Positions 41,934 through 51,007 of a DNA stretch of 64,000 nucleotides are shown here, one piece after another (position 1 is the stretch's first letter; every line of letters starts with the position of its first letter). The position numbers and the translations under genes are program-made. A model generated the notes under the pieces. The model saw nothing but the letters and a program-made list of their open reading frames with translations. It was not told the origin of the DNA and made no database searches. This stretch comes from CAYFVU01 sp964346645 (GTDB lineage Bacteria; Spirochaetota; Spirochaetia; DSM-16054; Sediminispirochaetaceae): assembly GCA_964346645.1 (NCBI GenBank), contig CAYFVU010000008.1, forward strand, positions 4,014 to 68,013, written 5' to 3'.

Positions 41934-43029
41934 GGTCAAAGAGGAACAGTACAGGGTTGCCGTGCTATCAGGCGACGGTATCGGACCGGAGGTAATGGCG
42001 GAGGCGCTGCGGGTGCTCGATGCGGCGGCGAAGCGCTTCGGCTTCTCGGTGTCAAGAGAGGAGGGCCTCATCGGCGGTGCGGCCCTAGACGAGACGGGGG
42101 TCCCGCTTCCCCGGCGCAGCGTAGAGATCTGTGAGGGGTCGGATGCGGTGCTGCTCGGCAGCGTCGGCGGGCCGAAGTGGGACGGCCTTGCGCCGGAGCT
42201 ACGTCCGGAGAGAGGCGGGCTCCTCGCACTGCGTAAGGAGCTTGCACTCTACGCGAATTTGCGGCCGGTCAAGCTCATTCCGGAGATGGCGGGACTCTCG
42301 CCACTCAAGGAGGAGCGAATTCGAAGGGGGGTGGATCTGCTCACCGTACGGGAGCTCTCCGGGGGAATCTATTTCGGAGAGCCGAAAGCCTTCGAGTCGG
42401 ACTACGCTCTCGACACGATGATCTACCGGAAGCCCACGATAGAGAAGATAGCCCGTGCAGCATTCCACGCTGCCCGAGAGCGTGCGACCGATGGCCGGAC
42501 CGGAAGACTCTGCTCGGTGGACAAGGCGAACGTCCTCTCCTCCTCTATGCTCTGGAGGCAGACGGTGGAGGAAGTGGCCGCGGAGTATCCCGATGTCGAA
42601 CTCGAGCACATGTACGTCGACAACGCGGCGATGCAGCTGATCCTCGATCCGTCCCGCTTCGACGTTATCTGTACGAGCAATCTTTTCGGGGACATCCTCT
42701 CGGACGAATCGGCGGCGCTCGCGGGCTCGCTCGGTCTGCTTCCCTCGGCCTCTCTGGGAGAGCGGGTGCATCTCTACGAGCCGGCGGGCGGCAGCGCGCC
42801 GGATATCGCAGGAAAGGGAGTCGCCAATCCGATTGCACAGATCCTCTCGGCGGCGATGATGTGCCGCTATAGCTTCGGCCGTTCAGATGCAGCCGATGCG
42901 ATAGAGAATGCGGTCGAGGGCCTTCTTCGAGACGGAAAGCGGAGCGCGGATCTGTCCGCTCCCGGCGCGCCGAGTATCGGCACACGGGAGATAGGCGAAG
43001 AGACGGCACAGAGGATAGCCGGAGCTTAG
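41926..43029 (+). CDS. leuB: 3-isopropylmalate dehydrogenase
   Basis: 367 aa from the ATG at 41926 inside the leuD end, with GAGGAGGCGG upstream. VLSGDGIGPEVMAEALRVL, LLGSVGGPKWDG, LTVRELSGGIYFGEP, VDKANVLSSSMLWR and SNLFGDILSDESAAL are the LeuB signatures. It oxidises and decarboxylates 3-isopropylmalate with NAD, and can act on methylmalate in the citramalate route. Last gene of the operon; an intrinsic terminator lies about 140 nt downstream. Confidence 0.95.
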   Translation: MSKVKEEQYRVAVLSGDGIGPEVMAEALRVLDAAAKRFGFSVSREEGLIGGAALDETGVPLPRRSVEICEGSDAVLLGSVGGPKWDGLAPELRPERGGLLALRKELALYANLRPVKLIPEMAGLSPLKEERIRRGVDLLTVRELSGGIYFGEPKAFESDYALDTMIYRKPTIEKIARAAFHAARERATDGRTGRLCSVDKANVLSSSMLWRQTVEEVAAEYPDVELEHMYVDNAAMQLILDPSRFDVICTSNLFGDILSDESAALAGSLGLLPSASLGERVHLYEPAGGSAPDIAGKGVANPIAQILSAAMMCRYSFGRSDAADAIENAVEGLLRDGKRSADLSAPGAPSIGTREIGEETAQRIAGA

Positions 43030-43096
43030 CTCGGGAAAGTAACGGAGACCTCCGAGACAAAGATATAATTAGTTTTATATAGAACAATGGGGTCGA

Positions 43097-43131
43097 AAGA
43101 CTAATTGATTATTATATATGCAATTAGTCTT
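43097..43131. repeat. 11-bp perfect inverted repeat downstream of leuB
   Basis: AAGACTAATTG (43097-43107) and CAATTAGTCTT (43121-43131) enclose a 13-nt A/T-only core apart from one G. It lies between leuB and the operon terminator and upstream of nfnA. As a hairpin it would be A/T-rich without a U-run; as DNA it has the size of an operator for nfnAB. The 232-nt spacer otherwise holds only a possible TATAAT (43064-43069). Confidence 0.5.
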
Positions 43132-43170
43132 GATAGAGGCCCTGATGTAAAAGGTCGATTTTGCAGTTGA

Positions 43171-43200
43171 GGCGGGTCTATCGGACTCGCCATTTTTTTT
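43171..43200 (+). terminator. Intrinsic terminator of the ilv-leu operon
   Basis: GGCGGGTC (43171-43178), 5-nt loop TATCG, GACTCGCC (43184-43191), with one G-U pair, followed by A and eight Ts (43193-43200). A textbook Rho-independent terminator about 140 nt after the leuB stop. Confidence 0.9.
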
Positions 43201-43261
43201 CCTTTCCTGTATACTCGCCCGCAAGGCCTCCCGGCTGAGAAAAAACACCAGAGAGGTAGAT

Positions 43262-44137
43262 ATGAACAAGATTCTGGAGAAGAAAAAGATTGCCGACGAA
43301 GTGTATCGGTTGCGTATCGAGACGCCGCTGATTGCAGAAGAGAGGAAGGCCGGTCAGTTTGTCATTCTGATGAAGGACTCCGATTTCGGAGAGCGTATTC
43401 CTCTTACCATTGCCGATGCCGATCCCGAGGAGGGATCCATCACGGTCATTTTTCAGACGGTGGGCAAGACTACCCACGAACTGGCGCTCCTCGAGAAGGG
43501 CGATACGATATCCAACGTCCTCGGACCGCTCGGACAGCCGACTCACATAGAGAAGGTCGGCACCGTCGTCTGCGTAGGAGGAGGTATCGGTGTCGCCCCG
43601 ATGCATCCCATTGCTCAGGCTATGAAGGAGGCGGGAAACAGAGTGGTGATCATCATGGGTGCCAGGACGAAGAACCTCATGATCATGGAGGATGAGATGC
43701 GCGCCATTGCCGACGAGCTCATCCTCGTCACCGACGACGGCTCCTATGGAAGAAAAGCGCTCGTTACCGAGCCGTTGAAGGAGCTCTGTGATGAGGGAGT
43801 ACCCGACATGGTCGTGGCCATCGGCCCGCCGATCATGATGAAGTTCGCCGCCGAAACCACCAGACCCTACGGTATCCACACCATCGTCAGTCTCAACACC
43901 ATAATGGTGGACGGAACGGGCATGTGCGGCGGATGCCGTGTGACCGTCGGCGGTGAGACCAAGTTCGTCTGCGTGGACGGACCGGAGTTCGACGGCCACC
44001 AGGTCGACTTCGACAACATGATGAGCAGGCTCGGCACCTATAAGAGTAAGGAAAACGAGGACCACGAGGCGTGCCACTTGGAGTTAGAGATCCAGGAGAA
44101 GAAAAAGGAACAGAAAGCCCGGGAAGGAGAAGCATGA
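43262..44137 (+). CDS. nfnA: NfnA: NADH-dependent reduced ferredoxin:NADP+ oxidoreductase, small subunit
   Basis: 291 aa FAD/NAD-binding subunit of the sulfide/dihydroorotate dehydrogenase-like family. The N-terminal FAD barrel (RIETPLIAEERKAGQFVILM, RIPLTIADAD) is followed by NAD-binding VCVGGGIGVAPMHPIAQAM. The C-terminal [2Fe-2S] site lies in GTGMCGGCRVTVGGETKFVC. The acidic tail is longer than usual. With NfnB it forms the flavin-bifurcating transhydrogenase that couples NADH and reduced ferredoxin to two NADP+. AGAGAGG precedes the ATG; it overlaps nfnB by ATGA. Confidence 0.9.
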   Translation: MNKILEKKKIADEVYRLRIETPLIAEERKAGQFVILMKDSDFGERIPLTIADADPEEGSITVIFQTVGKTTHELALLEKGDTISNVLGPLGQPTHIEKVGTVVCVGGGIGVAPMHPIAQAMKEAGNRVVIIMGARTKNLMIMEDEMRAIADELILVTDDGSYGRKALVTEPLKELCDEGVPDMVVAIGPPIMMKFAAETTRPYGIHTIVSLNTIMVDGTGMCGGCRVTVGGETKFVCVDGPEFDGHQVDFDNMMSRLGTYKSKENEDHEACHLELEIQEKKKEQKAREGEA

Positions 44138-45618
44138 TGGAGAGCAACGAGGAACTGAAGAAGCAGGCGGACGAGCTCCTCGCCGACATCGACGGCAAGG
44201 AGCTGAAGGGTAGGGATCGACTCAAACTCCCGCCGCAGGAGATGCCCAGTCAGCCGGCCGACACGAGAATAGGCAACATGAACGAGGTGGCGCTCGGCTA
44301 CTACGAGAGTCAGGTACGGGTGGAGGCCGCCCGCTGTCTCCAGTGCACTTCCGCACCCTGCATCGAGGGCTGTCCCGTGGAAATAGACATCCCCGCGTTC
44401 GTGAAGGCCGCCGAGGAGGGGGACTACCAGAGGTCGGTGGATATCATCAAAGAGAGCAGCCTCCTGCCGGCGATCTGCGGCCGCGTCTGTCCGCAGGAGA
44501 CGCAGTGCCAGGCTACCTGTACCGTCGGCAAGTCGAAGAAGGATCCCCTCAAGTCGGTCTCCATAGGCCGTATAGAGCGATACGTCGCCGACTGGGAGCG
44601 CGCAACAGGCAAGAAGTCGATTCCGGAGGTGGGAGCACCCACTGGAAAGAAGGTCGCCATCGTCGGTTCGGGGCCGGCGGGTATCACCGCTGCGGCGGAT
44701 CTCCGCAAGGCGGGACACGAGGTCACCATCTTCGAGGCCTTTCACAAGCCGGGCGGAGTGATGGTCTACGGCATTCCCGAGTTTCGCCTGCCGAAAGAGA
44801 TCGTGCAGGACGAGATCAACACCCTCGTGCAGATGGGGGTAGAGGTTCAGACGAGTTTTCTCGTAGGCCGAACGAGAAAACTGCGGGACCTCATCGACAA
44901 GGACGGCTACGACGCGGTCTTCGTCGGCAGCGGCGCTGGTCTTCCCAAATTCATGAACATCGAGGGGGAGAATCTCGTGGGCGTCTTCAGCGCAAATGAG
45001 TACCTCACCCGTTCTAATCTGATGAAGGCCTACGACGAGGAGCACGCCGATACTCCTATGTACCACTCAAAACGGGTGGCGGTCCTCGGCGGAGGAAACG
45101 TTGCAATGGATGCGGCAAGGACGGCGAAGCGCCTCGGCGCCGAGCACGTCTACCTCGTCTACCGCCGAACCGAGAAGGAGATGCCCGCCCGAATCGAGGA
45201 GCTCCACCACGCCAAGGAGGAGGGAGTGGAGTTCTACGTTCTCCACAATCCCAAGCGCTTCATCGGCGACGAGAATCAGCAGGTGAAGGCAATGGAGCTG
45301 CTGAGTTACGAGCTCGGCGAGCCCGACGAGTCCGGAAGGCGCCGGCCCGTTCCCATCGAGGGGAGCGAGACCATCATGGAGGTGGACACGGTGGTAGTCT
45401 CCATCGGAAACGACTCCAATCCGCTGATCAAGCAGACCACCGACGGTCTCGAGACCAACAAGTGGAACAACATCATTGCCGATGATAACCTGCAGACCTC
45501 GATAGAGGGGATTTTTGCGGGAGGAGACATCGTCCTCGGTGCGGCGACGGTCATCCTTGCCATGGGGCAGGGACGAAAGGCCGCCGAGTCGATAAACGAG
45601 TATCTCTCGAAGAAGTAA
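44134..45618 (+). CDS. nfnB: NfnB: NADPH-binding large subunit (glutamate-synthase beta-like)
   Basis: 494 aa from the ATG at 44134 inside the nfnA stop (next ATG at 44137). RCLQCTSAPCIEGCPVEIDI and ICGRVCPQETQCQATC are the Cys patterns for two [4Fe-4S] clusters. VAIVGSGPAGITAAADLRKAG (FAD) and VAVLGGGNVAMDAARTAKRLG (NADP) follow, and the C-terminus has GIFAGGDIVLGAATVILAMGQG. Alone it could be read as GltD, but adjacency to the NfnA partner and absence of gltB make NfnB the better call. It ends 6 nt from the convergent folate gene. Confidence 0.9.
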   Translation: MMESNEELKKQADELLADIDGKELKGRDRLKLPPQEMPSQPADTRIGNMNEVALGYYESQVRVEAARCLQCTSAPCIEGCPVEIDIPAFVKAAEEGDYQRSVDIIKESSLLPAICGRVCPQETQCQATCTVGKSKKDPLKSVSIGRIERYVADWERATGKKSIPEVGAPTGKKVAIVGSGPAGITAAADLRKAGHEVTIFEAFHKPGGVMVYGIPEFRLPKEIVQDEINTLVQMGVEVQTSFLVGRTRKLRDLIDKDGYDAVFVGSGAGLPKFMNIEGENLVGVFSANEYLTRSNLMKAYDEEHADTPMYHSKRVAVLGGGNVAMDAARTAKRLGAEHVYLVYRRTEKEMPARIEELHHAKEEGVEFYVLHNPKRFIGDENQQVKAMELLSYELGEPDESGRRRPVPIEGSETIMEVDTVVVSIGNDSNPLIKQTTDGLETNKWNNIIADDNLQTSIEGIFAGGDIVLGAATVILAMGQGRKAAESINEYLSKK

Positions 45619-45624
45619 GTTCGT

Positions 45625-46263
45625 CTACTCCGTGCGGATGAGTTCTCCGGCGATCACGAGGAGAGGGACCCTGCGGTCACTCTCCTCAGTCGGAACCTCG
45701 TCGGTCAGTTGCACCGAGTAGCCGACGGCCACCGGTATCACCGATCCCACCGCAAGCAGTTCCTCGTGGCGACTGAACCATCCGTCGTAGTACCCCTTTC
45801 CGCGGCCGAGGCGTCTTCCCTCTCGATCGAAGGCGAGTCCGGGAGTAACGACAAACGCCGGCAGCAGCTCCTCCCTCGCTTCGAAGAGGGGCGCGTCTTC
45901 GCTGGGCTCGAGTATGCCGTAGGGGTGGAGTGACAACTCCCCGTAGAGCTCCTTAGAACTGCCGATCCCGTCGCCGGGCTTTACCATCATGTGGAAGTGC
46001 ATGGTATCTCCGTGCATTCTCGGTAACGCGATCCGTTTCTCCTCCTCGAGTGCGCGGTCGATTATGCGTCGGGTTCCGATTTCCCCCTTCATAGCCACGA
46101 AGAGGAGAACGGATGCGGCTTCCCTCCACTCCGGCAGCTCGAATATCGTTTCGGCGTTCCGGTCGGTCTCCTGCTCTCTTTGTTCGAGTGTCAGCTCTCC
46201 GATTCTCCTGCGTATCTCGCGTCGCATCTCTTTCTTGCGAGCTCGTATTTCTCCATCATCCAT
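45625..46263 (-). CDS. 5-formyltetrahydrofolate cyclo-ligase
   Basis: 212 aa from the ATG at 46263. RKKEMRREIRRRIGELT at the N-terminus, VLLFVAMKGEIGTRRII, and the nucleotide-binding signature VVTPGLAFDREGRRLGRGKGYYD identify the MTHFS/YgfA family, which uses ATP to convert 5-formyl-THF to 5,10-methenyl-THF and so recycles an inhibitory folate. Its first 8 bp overlap the end of the upstream RNA methyltransferase gene, so the two are coupled. Confidence 0.9.
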   Translation of the reverse strand: MDDGEIRARKKEMRREIRRRIGELTLEQREQETDRNAETIFELPEWREAASVLLFVAMKGEIGTRRIIDRALEEEKRIALPRMHGDTMHFHMMVKPGDGIGSSKELYGELSLHPYGILEPSEDAPLFEAREELLPAFVVTPGLAFDREGRRLGRGKGYYDGWFSRHEELLAVGSVIPVAVGYSVQLTDEVPTEESDRRVPLLVIAGELIRTE

Positions 46264-47500
46264 GTCGCAGGGCAACCTCCTTCCGCAGCAGTACGAGTGA
46301 CTCCACATGCGAGCTGTGGGGAAACATGTCGTAGAGTTTCAGCTCCTCTATTCGGTAGCCAGAGCGGACCAGTGCCTCCAGATCGCGTGAGAGCACCGAC
46401 GGGATGCAGGAGACGTAGATTATAACGGGGATTGCGAGCTCGATAAAACGATCGGCCTCGCCGAATAGACCACCACGGGGAGGATCGAGTATCGCGAGGG
46501 AAAAACCCTCATCGCCATTCATAGAGATCTCCCTCTGCAGTTTCTTCAAGACCTCAGGAAAGCGGGCCGTTTTATACCGGTAGCCCTCCAGCTTCTGCTC
46601 AGCTGCCGCTCTGTTCGCCAGCTCCACCGAGACCGGCGAGAGGTCGTAACCGGTGACCGCGACTCCGAGATCGGCGAGCGGAAGGCTCAGGTTTCCGTCT
46701 CCGCAGAAGAGATCGAGTATACGCGGGCGGCCGGCGGTGGCGAAACCGCCTTCCACATGGTGAGAGGCAAAACGGCGGACATCGGTCCTCAGGAGCTCGT
46801 TTATTCCACCGTTCGGCTGGAGGAAGGCGTTCACCGGCCGCTGCGTGCCTGTGTATCCCGCAGCTCCGGCAGAGATAAAGCGGTAGTCAGCCTCTTCGCC
46901 CGGTCGGTGAAAGAGCTCTACCTCCTCCGGCTTCGGGCCTGTGAACTCGGAGAGCCCCCGTCTCGCCTCCGCGAGCTTGCCATTGAGCTCCTCTTCTAAC
47001 ACCGGACAGTGCTCTATAGGGATAGCTTCGCGGCTACGGGCCCTGCGAAAGCCGAGCTGTGCCGGAGGAATGACCTTGAGACGGGCCGTCCGACGCCAGT
47101 GGTAGGTGGAAGGGGAGGGGATGAGATCCGGCACCTCCACCTCAAGGCCGGCGCGCCTGTTGAGCAGGTGGGCGAGATGATCTCTCTTGGCCCTCAGTTG
47201 TTCGCGGTAGGCGATGTGTTGCCAGCTGCAGCCTCCGCAGCTGCCGAAGTACCGGCAGCGGGGCTCTACACGGCTTTCTCCCGCCTCGACGAGTTCGACG
47301 AGCTCTCCTCGATCGAACTTGCGCTTCTTCTCGGTTATCCGCACTTTCGTTCTGTCTCCCGGTGCGGTGTAGGGGACGAAGCAGACCTTGCCTTCGTTTC
47401 GTCCGACTCCATCTCCTCCGAAGGCGAGGTCGTCTATATCTACTCTGATGAGGTCTTCTCTCGAAGGCCCTTCGCGCGAGTTCTCATTTTGTCTATGCAT
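46256..47500 (-). CDS. 23S rRNA (uracil-5-)-methyltransferase, RumA/RlmD family
   Basis: 414 aa. An N-terminal TRAM-like domain (VDIDDLAFGGDGVGRNEGKV) precedes the [4Fe-4S] ligand motif CRYFGSCGGCSWQH. The SAM fold has LDLFCGDGNLSLPLADLG and AILDPPRGGLFG. The catalytic nucleophile motif is YVSCIPSVLSRD, where S-C-N-P is nearly universal, so Ile replaces Asn next to the catalytic Cys. It should form m5U in rRNA (or tRNA), but which position is unknown. The ATG at 47500 has only a weak GTAGG directly before it, so the start is uncertain. Confidence 0.86.
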   Translation of the reverse strand: MHRQNENSREGPSREDLIRVDIDDLAFGGDGVGRNEGKVCFVPYTAPGDRTKVRITEKKRKFDRGELVELVEAGESRVEPRCRYFGSCGGCSWQHIAYREQLRAKRDHLAHLLNRRAGLEVEVPDLIPSPSTYHWRRTARLKVIPPAQLGFRRARSREAIPIEHCPVLEEELNGKLAEARRGLSEFTGPKPEEVELFHRPGEEADYRFISAGAAGYTGTQRPVNAFLQPNGGINELLRTDVRRFASHHVEGGFATAGRPRILDLFCGDGNLSLPLADLGVAVTGYDLSPVSVELANRAAAEQKLEGYRYKTARFPEVLKKLQREISMNGDEGFSLAILDPPRGGLFGEADRFIELAIPVIIYVSCIPSVLSRDLEALVRSGYRIEELKLYDMFPHSSHVESLVLLRKEVALRHG

Positions 47501-47577
47501 CCTACACGCATGTATATCATGAAAAGAAGGATTGGAAAACGGGCAGGCCTCGTATACAATAATAGAGGGTAGAGACA

Positions 47578-49035
47578 ATGCAGATAGTACAAGAGTTGAG
47601 CATCGGATCACTTCTCCTCTTCTTCTACTTCCTCTTCGTGGTGGTGTTGACGGTCAGCATCCTGCTCGACAACAAACCGCCGGAGGTCTCGATCGCTTGG
47701 CTGCTCGCCATCTACTTCCTCCCCTACATAGGAGCCGCGATCTATCTGCTCAGCGGCGTCAACTGGAAGAAGAGAAAGATCATGAAGCAGCTGCCGGAGA
47801 AGAGGTTCCAGACCTTCCTCGGCCCCGTCCTCGAGCAGCAGATGAACTTTCTCAAGAGCGAATGGGATCACATAAACAACGACATTGCCAAGAACATCAG
47901 CCTGGCGATGAAATCGGGGAACGCCATCATTACTCTCCACAACGAGGTAAAGTTCTACCACATAGGCACACCTTTCTTCGATGACCTCATCCGCGACCTC
48001 GAGAATGCGCAGGACTCGATACACATGGAGTTCTTTATCTACCGCTCGGACGAGCTCGGCCGCCGGATCAAGGAGATCCTCGAGCGGAAGACCGAGGAGG
48101 GGGTAAAGGTGAGGATGATTTTCGATGGCGTAGGCTGCTTCAACAAGATGAGCTGGAAGTTCAAGAGGGAGCTGAAGAGTTCGAACATAGACACGCGTTA
48201 CTTCCTCGATCCGATGAACGTTCTCTCGGGAAGGTTGCTGAACTACTGCAATCACCGCAAGATCGTAGTCATAGACGGAAAGATCGGTTACACGGGGGGC
48301 ATGAACATTGGGCTCGAGTATATGAACGGAGGCAAGAGGTTTCACAACTGGCGGGACAGTCACCTCAGGGTGACGGGAGAGTCGGTGCAGATGCTGCAGG
48401 GGGTGTTCCTCTCCGACTGGTACAACAGCGGAGGCGATACCATTCACGATGCGAGGTTCTTTCCCGTCACCGAGGAGGAGAGCCCGCGACTGCCCATGCA
48501 GGTGGTCTGCAGCGGACCCGACTCGGACTGGAGCAGCATCCGCATGATGTTCGTAAATCTCATACACAACGCCAACCAAGAGATCTACATACAGAGCCCC
48601 TATTTCGTTCCCGAGTCGACGGTAATGAATGCGCTGACTACCGCCTCTCTCGGTGGTGTCGAGGTGAATCTGATGATGACCGGAATCCCGGACAAGTACA
48701 TCCCCTTTTGGGTAGCCCAGACCTACTTCGAGGAGTTGGTGAGTGCGGGGGTAAACCTCTATCTCTACCGGGGAGGTTTCTTTCATCCGAAGACCCTGGT
48801 GATAGACGGTACTATCGCCACCATAGGCAGCTGCAACATGGATGTGCGCAGCTTCAATCTCGACTACGAGGTAAATGCCTTCTTCTATGACGAGAAAACG
48901 GCGGAGGACCTTATTGCCAAATTCCGTGAAGATAGTGCAGAATGCACTCATATCTCGGAGAGTGATATTCGGGAGTTCACGGTGTGGGACAAACTCCGCA
49001 ATTCGGTTTTTCGCATCATTGCCCCGCTTCTCTGA
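47578..49035 (+). CDS. cls: Cardiolipin synthase
   Basis: 485 aa. Two N-terminal transmembrane helices (about 10-30 and 40-58), then two phospholipase-D domains, each with an HKD motif: NHRKIVVIDGKIGYTGGMN (about 222) and HPKTLVIDGTIATIGSCN (about 402). It condenses two phosphatidylglycerols into cardiolipin at the inner membrane. Length is typical of ClsA. First gene of a long plus-strand series reaching to priA. Confidence 0.94.
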   Translation: MQIVQELSIGSLLLFFYFLFVVVLTVSILLDNKPPEVSIAWLLAIYFLPYIGAAIYLLSGVNWKKRKIMKQLPEKRFQTFLGPVLEQQMNFLKSEWDHINNDIAKNISLAMKSGNAIITLHNEVKFYHIGTPFFDDLIRDLENAQDSIHMEFFIYRSDELGRRIKEILERKTEEGVKVRMIFDGVGCFNKMSWKFKRELKSSNIDTRYFLDPMNVLSGRLLNYCNHRKIVVIDGKIGYTGGMNIGLEYMNGGKRFHNWRDSHLRVTGESVQMLQGVFLSDWYNSGGDTIHDARFFPVTEEESPRLPMQVVCSGPDSDWSSIRMMFVNLIHNANQEIYIQSPYFVPESTVMNALTTASLGGVEVNLMMTGIPDKYIPFWVAQTYFEELVSAGVNLYLYRGGFFHPKTLVIDGTIATIGSCNMDVRSFNLDYEVNAFFYDEKTAEDLIAKFREDSAECTHISESDIREFTVWDKLRNSVFRIIAPLL

Positions 49036-49093
49036 GGCCCGAACGTACGCAAGGGACCAGAAGCAAAGAAACAGAAAGCAAGAGGTAGCAGAG

Positions 49094-51004
49094 GTGAATA
49101 AGCAGCGCCGCAGGGTATCGTTTTTCGGTCTCATCACATACATTTTATTCGCAGCGGTAGTCGTCTCGCCGCTTCTCGGCGAGACCCTCACCGCAGTAGA
49201 ACGGGCGGGGGAGGATTGGGTCTACGCCTCCACGGCACGGCAGGGGATGATGGTCTCTTCGGACGAGGGGAAGACGTGGCGGAACAGGAGCTCAGGCCTG
49301 CCGGTCAAACAGGTCTGGCCCTTCGACGGCGAGGAGTACCGACGCATCACCGACATCGCCACCGATACGGAGGACAGGCTCAGAGCAGCCGTGACCACGA
49401 GCACCGGGCTCTACCTCACGGAGAACGGAGGTGCGAGGTGGAGAGAGCTCGAGCTCGACTATCCGGTGAAGTCCTCGAACTACCTCACCTCGGTCGCATT
49501 CGACAGTCGGAGAGGGCTCATCTACCTCGGGACGAGTTTCAGCGGCCTCTTCGTATCCTCAGATGAGGGGAGAAGTTGGGAGAAGCTCGGCGATTATCTC
49601 GGGCCTCTCTATAAGGGGGCGGGTTTTTACAAGGAGATTACCGACATCAGCGTCCGCAGCGGCAACGGTACGGTCTACCTGCTCAACAGTTTCGACGAAC
49701 GAATCTACCTCTACACTCCCGGCGATGGAATCACCGGCCGTATCGAAATCCCCTCCGGCACCGATCACATCGAGGGTATTTCGGAATACCGAGGAAAGGG
49801 AGAGAGCGGACCGGCCTTCGAGTTGCACGGCCGACGCACGCGGCTCATCTATTCGGCGACGGAGGATCGTTGGCGGTCTCTCCCCCCTCTGCTGCTCAAG
49901 CCCCGCCGGAGTGATGGTCGGTCCGACAGGAACAAAACCGAGGGCAAAACCGAGGGTAAGAGGGCAATCTACCTCAATGCATACAACGCCTACGGCTCCC
50001 GGCTCGAGGCCCATCTCGACTTCCTCGAGAGCCACGGGTTCAATGCGGTGGTAGTCGACGTAAAGGACGACTGGGGACGACTCACCTACAACTCGCAGCT
50101 GGAGCGACATGAACGGTACGGGGCGGTCCGCGGCATCTTCGACCTGCGCACACTGGTCGAGAAGGCCCATGCGGCGGGAATCGAGGTAATCGGCCGTATG
50201 GTGGTCTTCAAGGACAAGCTGCTCTACCACGCGGAGGACTACGAATATGCCGTCTGGGACCCGGGAACCGGCGCTCCTTGGGGACACAGGGTGGAACAGA
50301 AGAATCCCGAGACAGGGGAGACCGAGCAGGTGCAGCGGGAGTTCTGGGTCGATCCCTTCAGCGAGGAGGTCTGGGACTACAACATCGCCATCGTCGAGGA
50401 GCTGCAGGAGCTCGGTATAGATGAAGTGCAGTTCGATTACATCCGTTTCCCCTCCGACGGGAAGGTGAGCGGCATCGAATACCGATACCGCCGGCGGGGG
50501 ATGAACAAGACCGAGGCCATCGAGTCTTTCCTCAAAAAAGTCCGCGAGAAGGTACATATCACGATCAGTGCGGACCTCTACGGCTTCAACAGCTGGTACC
50601 GTATGGGGAACTGGATAGGACAGGACATAGAAATGCTCTCGCACTATGCGGATGTTATCTGTCCCATGTTCTACCCCTCTCACTTCCCCTCCTCCTTTCT
50701 CCCGGAGCTCAGTTACATCGAGCGGGCGTATCGGATCTATCGCGAGGGTACCAGCCGTGCGCGTTCCATTACGGAAGGGAGAAGCAGCATCCGCCCATAC
50801 GTACAGGCCTTCCTCATGGGAGGCGAGCTCTCGATGGAACAGCACGAGTACGAACGGTATCTGACCCGTCAGATAGAGGGGACGTACCACGGAGGAGGCA
50901 GCGGCTACACCCTCTGGAACAATATGAACCGTTATTATATGGTGAACAGCAGGGTGGGTGCGCTCAATGACGAGAGAAGCAAGGAGCCGGAGACGGATAC
51001 GTAG
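49094..51004 (+). CDS. Putative glycoside hydrolase (DUF4015) with N-terminal BNR/photosystem-stability-like repeats
   Basis: 636 aa from a GTG at 49094 preceded by AG-rich sequence. The N-terminus is a signal peptide or anchor (FFGLITYILFAAVVVSPLLG). Residues about 40-200 contain repeated G-L-x-x-S-x-D-x-G-x-x-W units (MMVSSDEGKTW, GLYLTENGGARW, GLFVSSDEGRSW), which is a BNR/sialidase-type beta-propeller. From about 285 the sequence (IYLNAYNAYGSRLEAHLDFL, VVVDVKDDWGRLTY, DEVQFDYIRFPSDG, ISADLYGFNSW) matches DUF4015, a TIM-barrel related to GH13/GH66-type hydrolases. Probably exported; substrate unknown. Confidence 0.82.
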   Translation: MNKQRRRVSFFGLITYILFAAVVVSPLLGETLTAVERAGEDWVYASTARQGMMVSSDEGKTWRNRSSGLPVKQVWPFDGEEYRRITDIATDTEDRLRAAVTTSTGLYLTENGGARWRELELDYPVKSSNYLTSVAFDSRRGLIYLGTSFSGLFVSSDEGRSWEKLGDYLGPLYKGAGFYKEITDISVRSGNGTVYLLNSFDERIYLYTPGDGITGRIEIPSGTDHIEGISEYRGKGESGPAFELHGRRTRLIYSATEDRWRSLPPLLLKPRRSDGRSDRNKTEGKTEGKRAIYLNAYNAYGSRLEAHLDFLESHGFNAVVVDVKDDWGRLTYNSQLERHERYGAVRGIFDLRTLVEKAHAAGIEVIGRMVVFKDKLLYHAEDYEYAVWDPGTGAPWGHRVEQKNPETGETEQVQREFWVDPFSEEVWDYNIAIVEELQELGIDEVQFDYIRFPSDGKVSGIEYRYRRRGMNKTEAIESFLKKVREKVHITISADLYGFNSWYRMGNWIGQDIEMLSHYADVICPMFYPSHFPSSFLPELSYIERAYRIYREGTSRARSITEGRSSIRPYVQAFLMGGELSMEQHEYERYLTRQIEGTYHGGGSGYTLWNNMNRYYMVNSRVGALNDERSKEPETDT

Positions 51005-51007
51005 TTA

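Noticed and set aside
44134..45618. Glutamate synthase small subunit (GltD)
   Set aside because: The sequence fits, but adjacency and overlap with an NfnA-type subunit and the absence of a GltB gene favour NfnB.
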